A stretch of DNA of 64,000 nt, from contig NZ_JANKBZ010000005.1 in the NCBI RefSeq assembly GCF_024623785.1, forward strand, positions 472,800-536,799. The letters are read 5' to 3'. This DNA is from Archangium lipolyticum (GTDB lineage: Bacteria > Myxococcota > Myxococcia > Myxococcales > Myxococcaceae). The notes beneath the pieces are model-generated. The model made no database searches. It was given only the letters and a program-made list of their open reading frames with translations, and was not told the origin of the DNA. Shown in pieces: positions 14,485-23,340 of this stretch (positions within the stretch are counted from its first letter, which is position 1; each line of letters starts with the position of its first letter). The translations under genes and the position numbers were made by a program.

Positions 14485-14520
14485 ACCCTCACCCCGGCCC
14501 TCTCCCAGAGGGAGAGGGTC
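14485..14520. repeat. REP-like palindromic element at convergent gene ends
   Basis: The sequence around 14498-14518 is CCCTCTCCC, AGA, GGGAGAGGG, preceded by CCCTCACCCCGG. This is the widespread GC-rich interspersed palindrome type found between bacterial genes. It lies between the convergent stops at 14466 and 14489 and runs into the 3' end of the oxidoreductase gene, encoding its last residues (PSPSGRGPG). Confidence 0.7.
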
Positions 14521-16180
14521 GAATCTCATTGCGCTTCATTCGTGTCACCAGACCTCGCGCCACGCGGAAGCTGTTGGCCACGATGGTGAGCGTCGAGGGC
14601 ACGCTGCCCGCGGTGGGCATGAAGCTGCCGTCCACCACGTAGAGGTTGGGCACCTCGTGCGCCCTGCACTCCTTGTTCAGCACCGAGGTGGCCGGGTCGT
14701 TCCCGAAGCGGCACGTGCCGTGTTGCAGGATGGTCGTCTCCCCGGCGATGCCCACGCGCTTCATGTCATCCGGGTCCAGCCGCATCAGGATTTCCTCGCC
14801 CCGCTCCACGAGGAAGCGCGTGGCGGCGAAGTCCATGGGGTGCCGCTCCATCGTGATGGCGGCCACGGGCAGGCCGTACTTGTCCTTCACGCCCGGCTCC
14901 ACCGTCACGTACGTGCCCGAGGTGGGGAGGAACTCGCCGTACACCTCGAACTGGAGGATGCGCGAGTCCCGGTACTCCCGCATCCGGTCCTTCAGCGCCT
15001 TGCCGAAGACGCCGTCCTTGCCGCTGCCCGCGAGCCCCACCGCCGCGAAGATGGGGTTGGGGTGCGTCCACATGAAGCCCAGCGTCCCTCCCTTGCGGAA
15101 GCCGAAGCGCTCGTCCGGCATCAGGTAGAAGTCCTGCACGCTCCGGTTCACGAAGGGCGCCGGGTCCGTCAGCCACGGCCGCGCCGCGCTCTGCTTCGAC
15201 ACGCGGAACGTGGCACGCGACTCGCCGAACGAGCTGAAGATGAGGTTCCTGCCCACCAGCCCGCTGCCATTGGCGAGCCCTCGCGGGAAGCGGTTGGACA
15301 CCGAGTTGAGCAGCAGCCGCGCGCTCTCCACCGCCGTGCAGGACACCACCACCACCTTCGCTGGCTGCTCCTGCTCCACCCCGTCCGCGTCCAGGTACAC
15401 CACGCTCCGGGCCCGGCCCTCCTTGTCCACCTCCACCGAGCGCGCCATGCACCGCGGCCGCAGCTCCACGTTCCCTGTGGCGAGCGCCGCCGGGATGAGG
15501 TTCGCGTTGGTGCCGCTCTTGGCTCCCATCTCGCAGCCGTAGCTGCCGCACAGCGCGCAGTAGGCGCATCCCGCGCGTCCCCGGTAGGGCCGGCTGATGA
15601 TGCCTCGCGCCGTGGGCAGGCTGTGCCACCCCATGTCCCCGCACACCCGGTCCAGCTCCCGGGCGATGGGGTGCACGTCCAGCGGTGGCAGCGGGTACGG
15701 GCCCTTGCGCGGCTCGGCGAAGGGATGCGGCACCGCCTCGCCGGACACGCCCAGCTCGGCCTCGGCCACGTCGTAGAAGGGCGCCAGCTCCTCGTAGGCG
15801 ATGGGCCAGTCCGCGAGCGTGCTGCCCTTCACCGCGCCGAGCGTCGAGCGCAGCCGGAAGTCCACCGGCTTGAGCCGGTAGAAGTAGCCGCTCATGTGCA
15901 CCGTGCCGCCGCCCACGCAGTTGGCCGTCCACGCGGAGTTGGTGCGCTCGTAGCGGCCCGCCGCGCCCTGGCGCACCAGGTGGGGCTCCTCCCACGGCAG
16001 GGGCATGAAGAAGTTGCGGCGGCTGTTGAGGATCTCGTCGTGGATGAAGTCCTTGGGTTGGTAGTGCGCTCCCTTCTCCAGCACCACCACCTTGAAGCCC
16101 GCGCGTCCCAGCTCCAGCGCCATGGGGGCACCGCCCGCGCCGCTGCCGATGATGCAGACGTCCACTGGCGCCTTCGTCAC
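14489..16180 (-). CDS. GMC-family FAD oxidoreductase (large catalytic subunit)
   Basis: 563 residues from the GTG at 16180, chosen because GGGAGG lies six bases upstream and the codon overlaps the previous stop as GTGA; an ATG at 16207 is the alternative. The N-terminal FAD motif is GSGAGGAPMALELGRAG. The C-terminal GMC domain has HGTCRFG and GSFMPTAGSVPSTLTI with the usual active-site surroundings. A compact cysteine group CAYCALCGSYGC (about residues 200-211) recalls the iron-sulfur site of bacterial FAD-dependent sugar dehydrogenases. There is no signal peptide; it would be exported as a folded pair with the Tat-bearing small subunit. Oxidation of a sugar or alcohol is expected, substrate unknown. 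Confidence 0.93.
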   Translation of the reverse strand: MTKAPVDVCIIGSGAGGAPMALELGRAGFKVVVLEKGAHYQPKDFIHDEILNSRRNFFMPLPWEEPHLVRQGAAGRYERTNSAWTANCVGGGTVHMSGYFYRLKPVDFRLRSTLGAVKGSTLADWPIAYEELAPFYDVAEAELGVSGEAVPHPFAEPRKGPYPLPPLDVHPIARELDRVCGDMGWHSLPTARGIISRPYRGRAGCAYCALCGSYGCEMGAKSGTNANLIPAALATGNVELRPRCMARSVEVDKEGRARSVVYLDADGVEQEQPAKVVVVSCTAVESARLLLNSVSNRFPRGLANGSGLVGRNLIFSSFGESRATFRVSKQSAARPWLTDPAPFVNRSVQDFYLMPDERFGFRKGGTLGFMWTHPNPIFAAVGLAGSGKDGVFGKALKDRMREYRDSRILQFEVYGEFLPTSGTYVTVEPGVKDKYGLPVAAITMERHPMDFAATRFLVERGEEILMRLDPDDMKRVGIAGETTILQHGTCRFGNDPATSVLNKECRAHEVPNLYVVDGSFMPTAGSVPSTLTIVANSFRVARGLVTRMKRNEIRPSPSGRGPG

Positions 16181-16797
16181 GGGTGCCTCCCGCAGGTCTT
16201 CAGGCACTTCATGCCGTCATGGCCCTCGGGCGGCGCGGAGGCCACCGTGCCCACCGTGTCGAAGCCCACCAGCTTCCAGCCCACCCGGTCCTTGTTGCCG
16301 CCGTAGGACGGGTCCCCGAGGTACCCCTCCAGCGTCAGCACCATCAACAGCTCGAAGAAGTGCGCCTCGCCGCTGCCCGCGGGGCTGTCCTTGAAGACAC
16401 CGAGCAGCTCGTCCTGCTGGGCGGGCGTGGCCTGGACGAAGCCCACCTGGAACATCCGCTGCGAGCGCCGCTCCAGCGCGGCCACGCCCTGCATGAAGTC
16501 CTGGCGCATCTGCTCGAGCTCCGGTGACTGGAGCATCCGGTCGATGTAGACGGGCACGTCCGCGTCCTTCGCGCCAGGGTCCTCGTCGCGCGGGAGGATT
16601 CGATCGCTGGCGGCGGCCACCACGGCGTACTCGGCCCGGGTGAAGGTGAGGGGGGACAGGCCGTTCGCCGCCGCGGCCTGGGTGTTGGCGGGCGCCGAGG
16701 GCTCTGAGGACGGGCCGCGCTTGCAGGCCGCGCCGCCGAGGAGCACCACGCCGCCACCGAAGAAGGACAGCCGCTGGAGGAAGGATCGCCGGTCCAT
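16177..16797 (-). CDS. Gluconate-2-dehydrogenase subunit-3-like Tat protein
   Basis: 206 residues. The N-terminus MDRRSFLQRLSFFGGG is a twin-arginine signal, followed by GGAAC, a plausible lipobox, so the protein is probably a Tat-exported lipoprotein. The body matches the small gamma subunit of FAD dehydrogenases (EYAVVAAASDRILPRDEDPGA, then FFELLMVLTLEGYLGDPSYGGN). These subunits are needed for folding and co-export of the GMC subunit, which is encoded immediately downstream with a GTGA overlap. No cytochrome subunit is encoded next to them, so the electron acceptor must come from elsewhere. Confidence 0.92.
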   Translation of the reverse strand: MDRRSFLQRLSFFGGGVVLLGGAACKRGPSSEPSAPANTQAAAANGLSPLTFTRAEYAVVAAASDRILPRDEDPGAKDADVPVYIDRMLQSPELEQMRQDFMQGVAALERRSQRMFQVGFVQATPAQQDELLGVFKDSPAGSGEAHFFELLMVLTLEGYLGDPSYGGNKDRVGWKLVGFDTVGTVASAPPEGHDGMKCLKTCGRHP

Positions 16798-16867
16798 GGG
16801 CGCCCAAGCCTAGCCCAGCTGGCGTAGGATGGGGTCCTTGCTCGATTCACAACCAAGGAGACGCTCC

Positions 16868-18154
16868 ATGAGACGGCAGGGATGGGCGCTGGGCCTGGCG
16901 CTCGCATTGGCGTGTACCCCCGAGGCGCCGCGTCCCCCCGATGCGGGCACCGGGGGCGACAACACCGACACCCTCAACGAGTTGTCCCCCTTCCAACGGC
17001 TCGTCCTCGACGCGACGGCCACGGAGCTGCAGCCGCTCGCGCTCGCGGTGGGGCCGCAGGACCGGGTCGGCGTGGCCTACATCAGCCGCGTGACGGGGAC
17101 GAAGGAGTACGAGGTCCGCTTCATCGAGTGGAAGGCCGGCCAGGCCTCGCAGCCCGAGCGCGTCGCCACGGTGGAGGTGGTGGGGGGCGTGGCGGTGGCG
17201 TACGACTCCACGGGCAAGGCCGCGGTGAGCTACCTCGGTGGCGGCAGCGACCAATCCGTGGAGTGGGTGCAGAGCGATCTCGCCGTGTCGTACCGCAATG
17301 CGCCCGGAAGCTGGGTGGAGAGAATCCCGGCCACCAGGAGCAACAACGCGCCGACGGGCAACGCTCTGGCGGACTCGGGCTACCTGGTGGGCCTCAACCC
17401 CGCCATCGTCTTCGACGGCACGAAGGCCTACGTCGCGTACCGGGACGGGCACAACGGCCAGTTCGGCAAGCAGGACTGGGAGGGCAGCGACCTCGAGCTG
17501 GTCGAAGGTGGCCCGACGAGCTGGACCCCCAGGATGTTGGCCATGTCTGCCGACACCAAGGCGGGTTATGGCGGCCACATCTCCATGGTGATGGCGGGGG
17601 GGCAGCCGGCGCTGGTGCACGACCAGGTGACGGATGGAGCGGATGCCCGGGGCCGCAACGTGCTCTTCCAGCGCCGCAAGCCGGACGGCTCCTGGACGAC
17701 GGCGTTCCAGGTGCAGGCGGTCGCCGACACGCAGCTGGGCGCGAGCCTCGGATGGGACAGCCAGGTGGGCTACGGCGTGGCGGTGGTGAACCGCACCAGC
17801 AACAAGCTCACCTATACCTTCTCGAAGGATGGCGTCTCCTGGTCCGAGCCGGACCCGGTGTTCCAGTCGGGCGCGGGTGGCTGGTACCCGTCGCTGGCCT
17901 TCGACCCGGTGCATCACGAGCCGCACATCGCCTATTACATCTGCTCCAACAGCGTGAGCGCCAACGAGCAGAGCTGCGACCCGCGCGTGGACGAGCTGCA
18001 CATCTCCGCGTTCATCGAGCAGAACTGGAATGACGTGCTGGTGGACGCCGCGGGCGGGTGGGGAGCGAAGCTGGCCTTCCTGTCCACGGGCAAGCGGGTG
18101 GTGGCGTACCGCGCGCCGGACACGGGCATGGTGAAGCTGGCGGTGGAGCCGTGA
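16868..18154 (+). CDS. Exported propeller-like protein, probable lipoprotein
   Basis: 428 residues from the ATG at 16868, preceded by AAGGAG. The signal WALGLALALAC ends in a Cys that could be lipidated, followed by a Pro/Asp/Gly linker (PEAPRPPDAGTGGDN). The mature part has repeated strand pairs of the sialidase/propeller type (VGVAYISR, KAAVSYLGGG, KAYVAYRDG, PHIAYYICS). No catalytic residues could be assigned. Its stop overlaps the GTG of the next lipoprotein gene (GTGA), so the two are coupled and may work as a pair at the cell surface. It diverges from the Tat small-subunit gene across 70 bases. Confidence 0.85.
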   Translation: MRRQGWALGLALALACTPEAPRPPDAGTGGDNTDTLNELSPFQRLVLDATATELQPLALAVGPQDRVGVAYISRVTGTKEYEVRFIEWKAGQASQPERVATVEVVGGVAVAYDSTGKAAVSYLGGGSDQSVEWVQSDLAVSYRNAPGSWVERIPATRSNNAPTGNALADSGYLVGLNPAIVFDGTKAYVAYRDGHNGQFGKQDWEGSDLELVEGGPTSWTPRMLAMSADTKAGYGGHISMVMAGGQPALVHDQVTDGADARGRNVLFQRRKPDGSWTTAFQVQAVADTQLGASLGWDSQVGYGVAVVNRTSNKLTYTFSKDGVSWSEPDPVFQSGAGGWYPSLAFDPVHHEPHIAYYICSNSVSANEQSCDPRVDELHISAFIEQNWNDVLVDAAGGWGAKLAFLSTGKRVVAYRAPDTGMVKLAVEP

Positions 18155-18654
18155 GGGCAGTGGCGTGCCTGGCGCTGGCGGTGTGCGGCACGCTGGTGGG
18201 GTGTGGCGGGGACAACTCGCTGTCGGGCAGCGTGGGAGACCTGTTCTCGCTGGAGGTGTCGCGCGTGGAGGTGCAGCGCAACGTCCAGGCGCTGCAGGTG
18301 AGCTACTACCGCAGCACGGCCACCGATGTGGACCTGGTGGTGCGGTTGAGCGTGGACACGGAGGGGTTGGAGCTGAAGCCGGGGACGGAGGTGGACCTGG
18401 CGGGGCTGACGCCTTCGGGGCACGCGCGGGCGACGGTGGTGCACCTGGCGGCGGGCGAGCCGGCGCGTGTCTTCGCGCCGGTGGAGAACGGAGACCTGGT
18501 GCTGGACGAGGGCGGCAACCCGGGTGAGCCGACGCGCGGTGACTTCTCGCTGTCCTTCAAGAAGGGCGAGGGCTACGGCGCGGGCCGGACGCTCGGCGGC
18601 CGTTTCTCGGCGGTGGCGGCCGACGCGGGCTTCGGCCCCGAGCCTCCTCTGTAG
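18151..18654 (+). CDS. Small lipoprotein, coupled to upstream propeller protein
   Basis: 167 residues from the GTG at 18151. The signal VRAVACLALAVCGTLVGCGG has a good lipobox LVGC. The remainder is an all-beta domain of about 130 residues (VQALQVSYYRSTATDVDLVV, AGLTPSGHARATVVHL) without recognised family. It follows the upstream gene by a GTGA overlap. Outer-surface or outer-membrane location is expected; function unknown. Confidence 0.8.
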   Translation: MRAVACLALAVCGTLVGCGGDNSLSGSVGDLFSLEVSRVEVQRNVQALQVSYYRSTATDVDLVVRLSVDTEGLELKPGTEVDLAGLTPSGHARATVVHLAAGEPARVFAPVENGDLVLDEGGNPGEPTRGDFSLSFKKGEGYGAGRTLGGRFSAVAADAGFGPEPPL

Positions 18655-18704
18655 AGGGCGAGTGGAAGCAAAGAGGTCCGGCTTCCGCTATGGGAAGGGG
18701 CGTG

Positions 18705-19355
18705 ATGAGAACTTCGTTGCTGCTCCTTCCCGCCCTGCTCGCCACGGGGTGCGGCTTGTCCACCCAGGTGCGCCCCGTGCCGCGTGGCGCCATCCAGGTC
18801 GAGGGGGCCTTGGGCGGGCCCCTGGTGAAACTGGGGCCGGTGATTCCGGTTCCGCTGAGCACCGTGGGCGCCCGCTACGGCGTGGCCGACCGCGTCGACG
18901 TGGCCGCCCATGCGCACCTCACGACGCTCGCCTTCGGTGTGGCGGGCCTGGACGTGGGCGGCAGTTGGTTGGCGCTCGAACAGGATGGCGTGATACCCGC
19001 CCTCTCCCTGGGCGGCCGCGTCTACGGCTTCACCCAGGTCCTCTCCTCGCGACAGGCGTCCCCTCGTGCCTATGTCGAGGTGTCGCCCACCGTCAGCTAC
19101 CTGCTCGGCGGGCGTTTCCTCTCCTACGTCTCGGCCACGGGCCTGGTGCAGCTCGCGGGCGGGCGGCCCCTGCTGTCGCTGGCGGTGGGCGAGGAGGTGC
19201 GGCTGGGCGCGTGGGGCGTGCAGTTGGACCTGCGCTGGTATCAGCCCGACTCCGCCACCCGCTTCAACGCGGCGGACTGGCAGGGCCTCCAGGGCATGGG
19301 GGCGCTGGGTGTCGTGCTGGGCGTGAACCACCGCTTCGGAGGTGACGGGAGATGA
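18705..19355 (+). CDS. Lipoprotein with beta-barrel-like repeats
   Basis: 216 residues from the ATG at 18705, preceded by AAGGGG; an ATG at 18690 is in frame but lacks a site. The lipobox is LLATGC. After it come regular amphipathic strand segments (VGARYGVADRVDVAAHAHL, LSLGGRVYGFTQVL, RAYVEVSPTVSYLLGGRFLSY) ending in GVVLGVNHRF, which looks like a small outer-membrane barrel or an adhesin-like beta domain. No family recognised. The stop overlaps the ATG of the hydrolase gene (ATGA). Confidence 0.8.
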   Translation: MRTSLLLLPALLATGCGLSTQVRPVPRGAIQVEGALGGPLVKLGPVIPVPLSTVGARYGVADRVDVAAHAHLTTLAFGVAGLDVGGSWLALEQDGVIPALSLGGRVYGFTQVLSSRQASPRAYVEVSPTVSYLLGGRFLSYVSATGLVQLAGGRPLLSLAVGEEVRLGAWGVQLDLRWYQPDSATRFNAADWQGLQGMGALGVVLGVNHRFGGDGR

Positions 19356-20209
19356 GCCGCCGCGCGCTGATATTGGGAACCCTGCTGGCCGCGGTGGGCC
19401 TCGGGGCCTGCTATTCGTTGGACCCCTTCCTCTACTCGCGCGAGCGGGTGGACCACTACACGCTCCCCGCCGAGGGCGACACGCCCGAGGAGACGGTGTC
19501 CCCCGACCGCATCGAGCCGGTGGACCTCGTGGTAGACGCGCACGTGCGGCTGGGAGCCGCGTACGTGAAGTCCGCGCAGCAGCCGCCCCTCGGCTACGTC
19601 CTCTACTTCCACGGCATCTGCTGCAACCTGGACGCGCACATCGCCCGGCCCAAGGGCCTCTCCAACCTCGGCTACGACGTGCTCGTCTTTGACTACCGGG
19701 GCTGGGGTACCTCCACCGACGTGGAGCCCACCGAGCAGGGCCTGCTCGAGGACAGCCGGGCGGCGCTCGCCTGGCTCTCCGCGCGCTCGGGCCTCCCGGC
19801 CGACCGTCTCGTCTACTACGGGCGCTCCTTCGGCACGGCGGTGGCCACCCAGCTCGCGGCGGACAAGCCACCCGCGGCGCTCGTGCTCGAGTCTCCCTTC
19901 AGCTCCGTGCAGGGGCTGGTGGGGGACTCCAGCAACATGGACCTCCCCGCCAGCTTCCTGTCCGAGGGCGCCTGGGATACCGAGGGCCGCCTCCGCGCCA
20001 TGCGGGGCGTGCCCCTGCTGTTGCTGCACGGCGCCGAGGACGACTTCGTCCGCCCCGAGTTCTCCGAGCGTCTCTACTCCGTGGCGCATGAACCCAAGCG
20101 GCTCGTCCTGGTGGAAGGCGCTGACCACGATGACGTTCCCCTGCGCATGGGTGTGGACTACGCGCCCACCTTGGCTGACTTCCTCTCCGGCACTCGCGCC
20201 TGGCCTTGA
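19352..20209 (+). CDS. Lipoprotein alpha/beta hydrolase
   Basis: 285 residues. The signal peptide ends LGAC, a lipobox. Hydrolase features in order: oxyanion region YFHGICCN, nucleophile elbow GRSFG (Ser about residue 160), Asp in LLHGAEDDFV, and His in VEGADHDD. This arrangement matches the ABHD12/17 or BEM46-like group of serine hydrolases. A surface-attached esterase, thioesterase or peptidase is expected; the substrate cannot be read. It is the second gene of an ATGA-coupled pair. The 225-base spacer after it holds an AT-richer stretch near 20270-20320 but no promoter I can defend. Confidence 0.92.
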   Translation: MSRRALILGTLLAAVGLGACYSLDPFLYSRERVDHYTLPAEGDTPEETVSPDRIEPVDLVVDAHVRLGAAYVKSAQQPPLGYVLYFHGICCNLDAHIARPKGLSNLGYDVLVFDYRGWGTSTDVEPTEQGLLEDSRAALAWLSARSGLPADRLVYYGRSFGTAVATQLAADKPPAALVLESPFSSVQGLVGDSSNMDLPASFLSEGAWDTEGRLRAMRGVPLLLLHGAEDDFVRPEFSERLYSVAHEPKRLVLVEGADHDDVPLRMGVDYAPTLADFLSGTRAWP

Positions 20210-20434
20210 GGGCACATCCGCACTTGGAGTCACACGCCGGGCACCATCCTGGTATTACTGGGATGTAGGTCTTGGGAGATTGATTTCATTTTCCGGGTGA
20301 TCCGGGTGTAAAAATACAATGCCCGGATTGAGTCGGCCGTACGCGGACAATCACGGGAGTGCCGAGAACGAGGCGAGGGGTTAGAGGACCCCATCGCCGT
20401 GGTCCGTCCCAGCCAAGAGAGGGGAGGGGTATGG

Positions 20435-23260
20435 ATGCTGTCTGATACCCTGGAGAAGTGTCTGAGCGGCATCCGTGGCCGGATGCTGTGTGTCCTGGGT
20501 GCGTTGCTGCTCACCGCGTGCACCGGCGATCTGTCTTTGGATGCGGAGACCGTCCCGCCTCCGCTGCCCAAGGCGTTGGCACCGAGCCCCCTCGTGAGCA
20601 CGCGCCCACCAGGGGTGGTCAGCACCAACAAGGTGCTCATCCTGGACAGCACGGTCATCCATGGCGAAGACAGCATGGAGGCCAACGAGGCCAGGAACCT
20701 GGGCTACGCGGTGGATGTCGTCAGCGAGGCGCAGTGGGCCGCGATGACCGCGGCGGACTTCGCCTCCTATCGCGCCATCATCCTCGGGGATGCCTCGTGC
20801 GCCGGCCTGACGGTGGTGCAGGCGGCGGTGAACAACCGCAACGTGTGGGGCCCCATCGTCGATGGCAACGTCATCATCGTGGGCACCGACTTCGTGCACC
20901 ACTATGAGTACACGGGCACGCGCAACTCCATCGCGTTCGCCGCCTTTCAGACGGGCAAGACGGGCGCCTACATCAGCCTGAGCTGCTACTACCACGGCAT
21001 CCAATCCAACACGCAGGTGAAGCTGCTCGAGCCGTTCGGTGGTTTCACCGTGACGGGCGTGGGCTGTTACGACGCCGCCCACATCGTGGCCCAGCATGAT
21101 GCGCTCAATGGCCTGACGGATCGCCAGCTGTCCGGCTGGAACTGCTCCGTGCACGAGGCCTTCGATGTCTATCCGGATGCCGACTTCACGGCGCTGGTGA
21201 TTGCCCTGGATCGGGACTCGACCATGGGCCCGCGCTGGCCCGGCTCGCGGGACTTCGCGGATGGCTCGCATGGTGTGCCCTACATCCTGGCGCGGGGTGC
21301 CACGCCCGTGATGTGTGGTGACGGGGTGGTGCAGTACCCCGAGGAGTGCGATGCCGGCAAGGCGACGAATGGTACCCCGGGCACGGCGTGCTCGGCCGTG
21401 TGCCGCCTGCACTGGTGCGGTGACGGCGTGTTGGATCCGGGCGAGGAGTGCGACACCGGCGCCAGCAATGGTACGGGTTCCTGCTCTGCCTCGTGCCGGT
21501 CCTCCGGCGGTCCCGTCGCGCGTGCTCCGGTGGCCCGCTGCAAGGACCTGGACGTGACGGCTGGCGAGCTCTGCGGTACCGGCTCGGTGGACAATGGCTC
21601 CTACGATCCGGATGGGGACCTGCGCTCCTGCACCCAGACGCCGGAGGGCCCCTTCGGGCCTGGCACCACCACGGTGACGCTGACGTGCGTGGACCAGACC
21701 AACCTGCGCTCCTCCTGCACGGCGCGGGTGAAGGTGACCGACAGCACGGCTCCGACCCTCTACTGCCCGGAGGACAGGATGGCCGAGTGCTCCGAGGATC
21801 TGACGATCGACCCGGGCCAGGCGGTCGCCATCGACAACTGTGGCGAGGTGAGCGTGAGCGCCGACCGGGGTCCGGGCAGCTTCCCGCCGGGCTCCACGAC
21901 GGTGACGCACACCGCGAAGGATTCCTCCGGGAACACCGCCATCTGCACCAGCACGGTGAAGGTGCTGGACACCCAGGCTCCCATCGTGGCGCTGCTGGGT
22001 GACTCCACGGTGACCGTGGAGTGTCTGACCCCGTACGTCGAGCCCGGCGTGGACGTCTACGACGCATGCCTGGGAGACCTGAGTGCCCAGGCGACCGTCT
22101 CCGGCTTCGTCAATACGAAGGTGCCGGGCACGTACACGCTCACCTACGCGGTGAAGGACTCGTCCGGCAACGTCGGTAGCGAGACCCGCACGGTAAATGT
22201 CGTTCCGGGCCCCTCTGGCACCTGTGACACGACGGGTGGCGATGACAAGGGCTGGGTGCTCACGGGCGGCATGGCCCTGCCTCGCCTGCATCACTCCGCC
22301 ACGCTGCTCGGGGATGGCCGTGTGCTGGTGGCGGGTGGCTACAACGTCACCTCGGAGGTGTACGACCCGGACGCCAAGGCCTGGTCGGCCACGGGCAACA
22401 CCCTCACCACCCACCGCGGCCACACGGCCACGCGGCTGCGGGATGGGGGGGTGCTGGTGGCGGGTGGTGGCCAGGACGTGTTCTCCGGCATCACCGCGGA
22501 GCTGTACGTCCCGTCGCGGGGCCAGTGGGAATCGGCCGGCAGGCTGAACCAGCTGCGCTTCAACCACGCCGCGGTCCTGCTGCTCGACGGCAAGGTGCTG
22601 GTGGCCGGTGGTGGCTCCGAGGAGTATGGCGGCGGTGTGCTGGCCTCGGCCGAGCTGTATGACCCGGCCCTGGGCACCTGGTCGTTCACCGGCGGCATGA
22701 GCACGGCCCGGCGCTTCCACACCCTGACCCTGCTGGCCAACGGCAAGGTGCTGGTGACGGGCGGCCTGGATGCCTCCGGCGCGCGCGTCTCCTCGGCGGA
22801 GCTGTATGACCCCGCCACCGGCGAGTGGACGGCCGTGGCCGGCATGGGCACGGGCCGCGCGTACCACTCGGCCACCCTGCTGCAGAATGGCAAGGTGCTG
22901 GTGGCTGGCGGCGCGGGCCTCGATGTGCCGCTCAGCGCCTCGGCGGAGCTGTTCGACCCGGCCACCAACACCTGGTCGTCCACCGGCGCCATGGGCTCGC
23001 CGCGCCGGTACCACTCGGCCACCGGGCTGAAGGACGGCAAGGTGCTGGTGGCGGGCGGCTACCACGACGCCCTGGGCATCCTGTACTCGGCCGAGCTGTA
23101 TGACCCGGCCACGGGGACCTGGAGCTCCACGACGGCCATGAACGTGGACCGCTTCCAGCACACGGCCACGCTGCTGGACAACGGCACGGTGCTCGCGGTG
23201 GGCGGAGCCAGCAACCACGACCAGGCCTCGTCGGAGGTCTACAACCCGGCGAACCCGTAA
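20435..23260 (+). CDS. Large surface lipoprotein: Cys-rich repeats, HYR/Ig-like domains and kelch propeller
   Basis: 941 residues from the ATG at 20435, preceded by GGGAGGGG. A lipobox LLLTAC follows the signal. Domain order: a Rossmann-like N-terminal part ([12 protein letters not shown]...[11 protein letters not shown]), two myxobacterial Cys-rich repeats ([30 protein letters not shown]), an HYR-type beta domain and a second Ig-like domain with [18 protein letters not shown], then six to seven kelch repeats ([16 protein letters not shown]...[14 protein letters not shown]). Such mosaics are typical myxobacterial surface proteins. A binding or adhesive role is likely; no catalytic residues were found. 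A strong terminator follows. Confidence 0.93.
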   Translation: MLSDTLEKCLSGIRGRMLCVLGALLLTACTGDLSLDAETVPPPLPKALAPSPLVSTRPPGVVSTNKVLILDSTVIHGEDSMEANEARNLGYAVDVVSEAQWAAMTAADFASYRAIILGDASCAGLTVVQAAVNNRNVWGPIVDGNVIIVGTDFVHHYEYTGTRNSIAFAAFQTGKTGAYISLSCYYHGIQSNTQVKLLEPFGGFTVTGVGCYDAAHIVAQHDALNGLTDRQLSGWNCSVHEAFDVYPDADFTALVIALDRDSTMGPRWPGSRDFADGSHGVPYILARGATPVMCGDGVVQYPEECDAGKATNGTPGTACSAVCRLHWCGDGVLDPGEECDTGASNGTGSCSASCRSSGGPVARAPVARCKDLDVTAGELCGTGSVDNGSYDPDGDLRSCTQTPEGPFGPGTTTVTLTCVDQTNLRSSCTARVKVTDSTAPTLYCPEDRMAECSEDLTIDPGQAVAIDNCGEVSVSADRGPGSFPPGSTTVTHTAKDSSGNTAICTSTVKVLDTQAPIVALLGDSTVTVECLTPYVEPGVDVYDACLGDLSAQATVSGFVNTKVPGTYTLTYAVKDSSGNVGSETRTVNVVPGPSGTCDTTGGDDKGWVLTGGMALPRLHHSATLLGDGRVLVAGGYNVTSEVYDPDAKAWSATGNTLTTHRGHTATRLRDGGVLVAGGGQDVFSGITAELYVPSRGQWESAGRLNQLRFNHAAVLLLDGKVLVAGGGSEEYGGGVLASAELYDPALGTWSFTGGMSTARRFHTLTLLANGKVLVTGGLDASGARVSSAELYDPATGEWTAVAGMGTGRAYHSATLLQNGKVLVAGGAGLDVPLSASAELFDPATNTWSSTGAMGSPRRYHSATGLKDGKVLVAGGYHDALGILYSAELYDPATGTWSSTTAMNVDRFQHTATLLDNGTVLAVGGASNHDQASSEVYNPANP

Positions 23261-23285
23261 CGGGAGTTTCCACGGGCTTTCATTC

Positions 23286-23336
23286 GGGGGCGCGAGGCTC
23301 CTGGGACCTTCCCAGGGCCCGCGCCCCCTGTGTTTT
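23286..23336 (+). terminator. Intrinsic terminator of the kelch gene
   Basis: A long stem starts GGGGGCGCG (23286-23294) and closes CGCGCCCCC (23320-23328), with a second inner CCTGGGA/TTCCCAGG pairing. TGTGTTTT follows on the plus strand. It separates the convergent stops at 23260 and 23341. Confidence 0.75.
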
Positions 23337-23340
23337 CACG

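Noticed and set aside
20210..20434. A sigma-70 promoter in the AT-richer part of the spacer before the kelch gene
   Set aside because: TTGATT and TAAAAA elements are 23 bases apart, too far for a real promoter.
20381..23218. A 945-codon minus-strand open frame opposite the kelch protein
   Set aside because: High GC and repeated kelch codons keep the antisense frame open; its product has no recognisable domain and the plus strand has a lipoprotein signal and a terminator.
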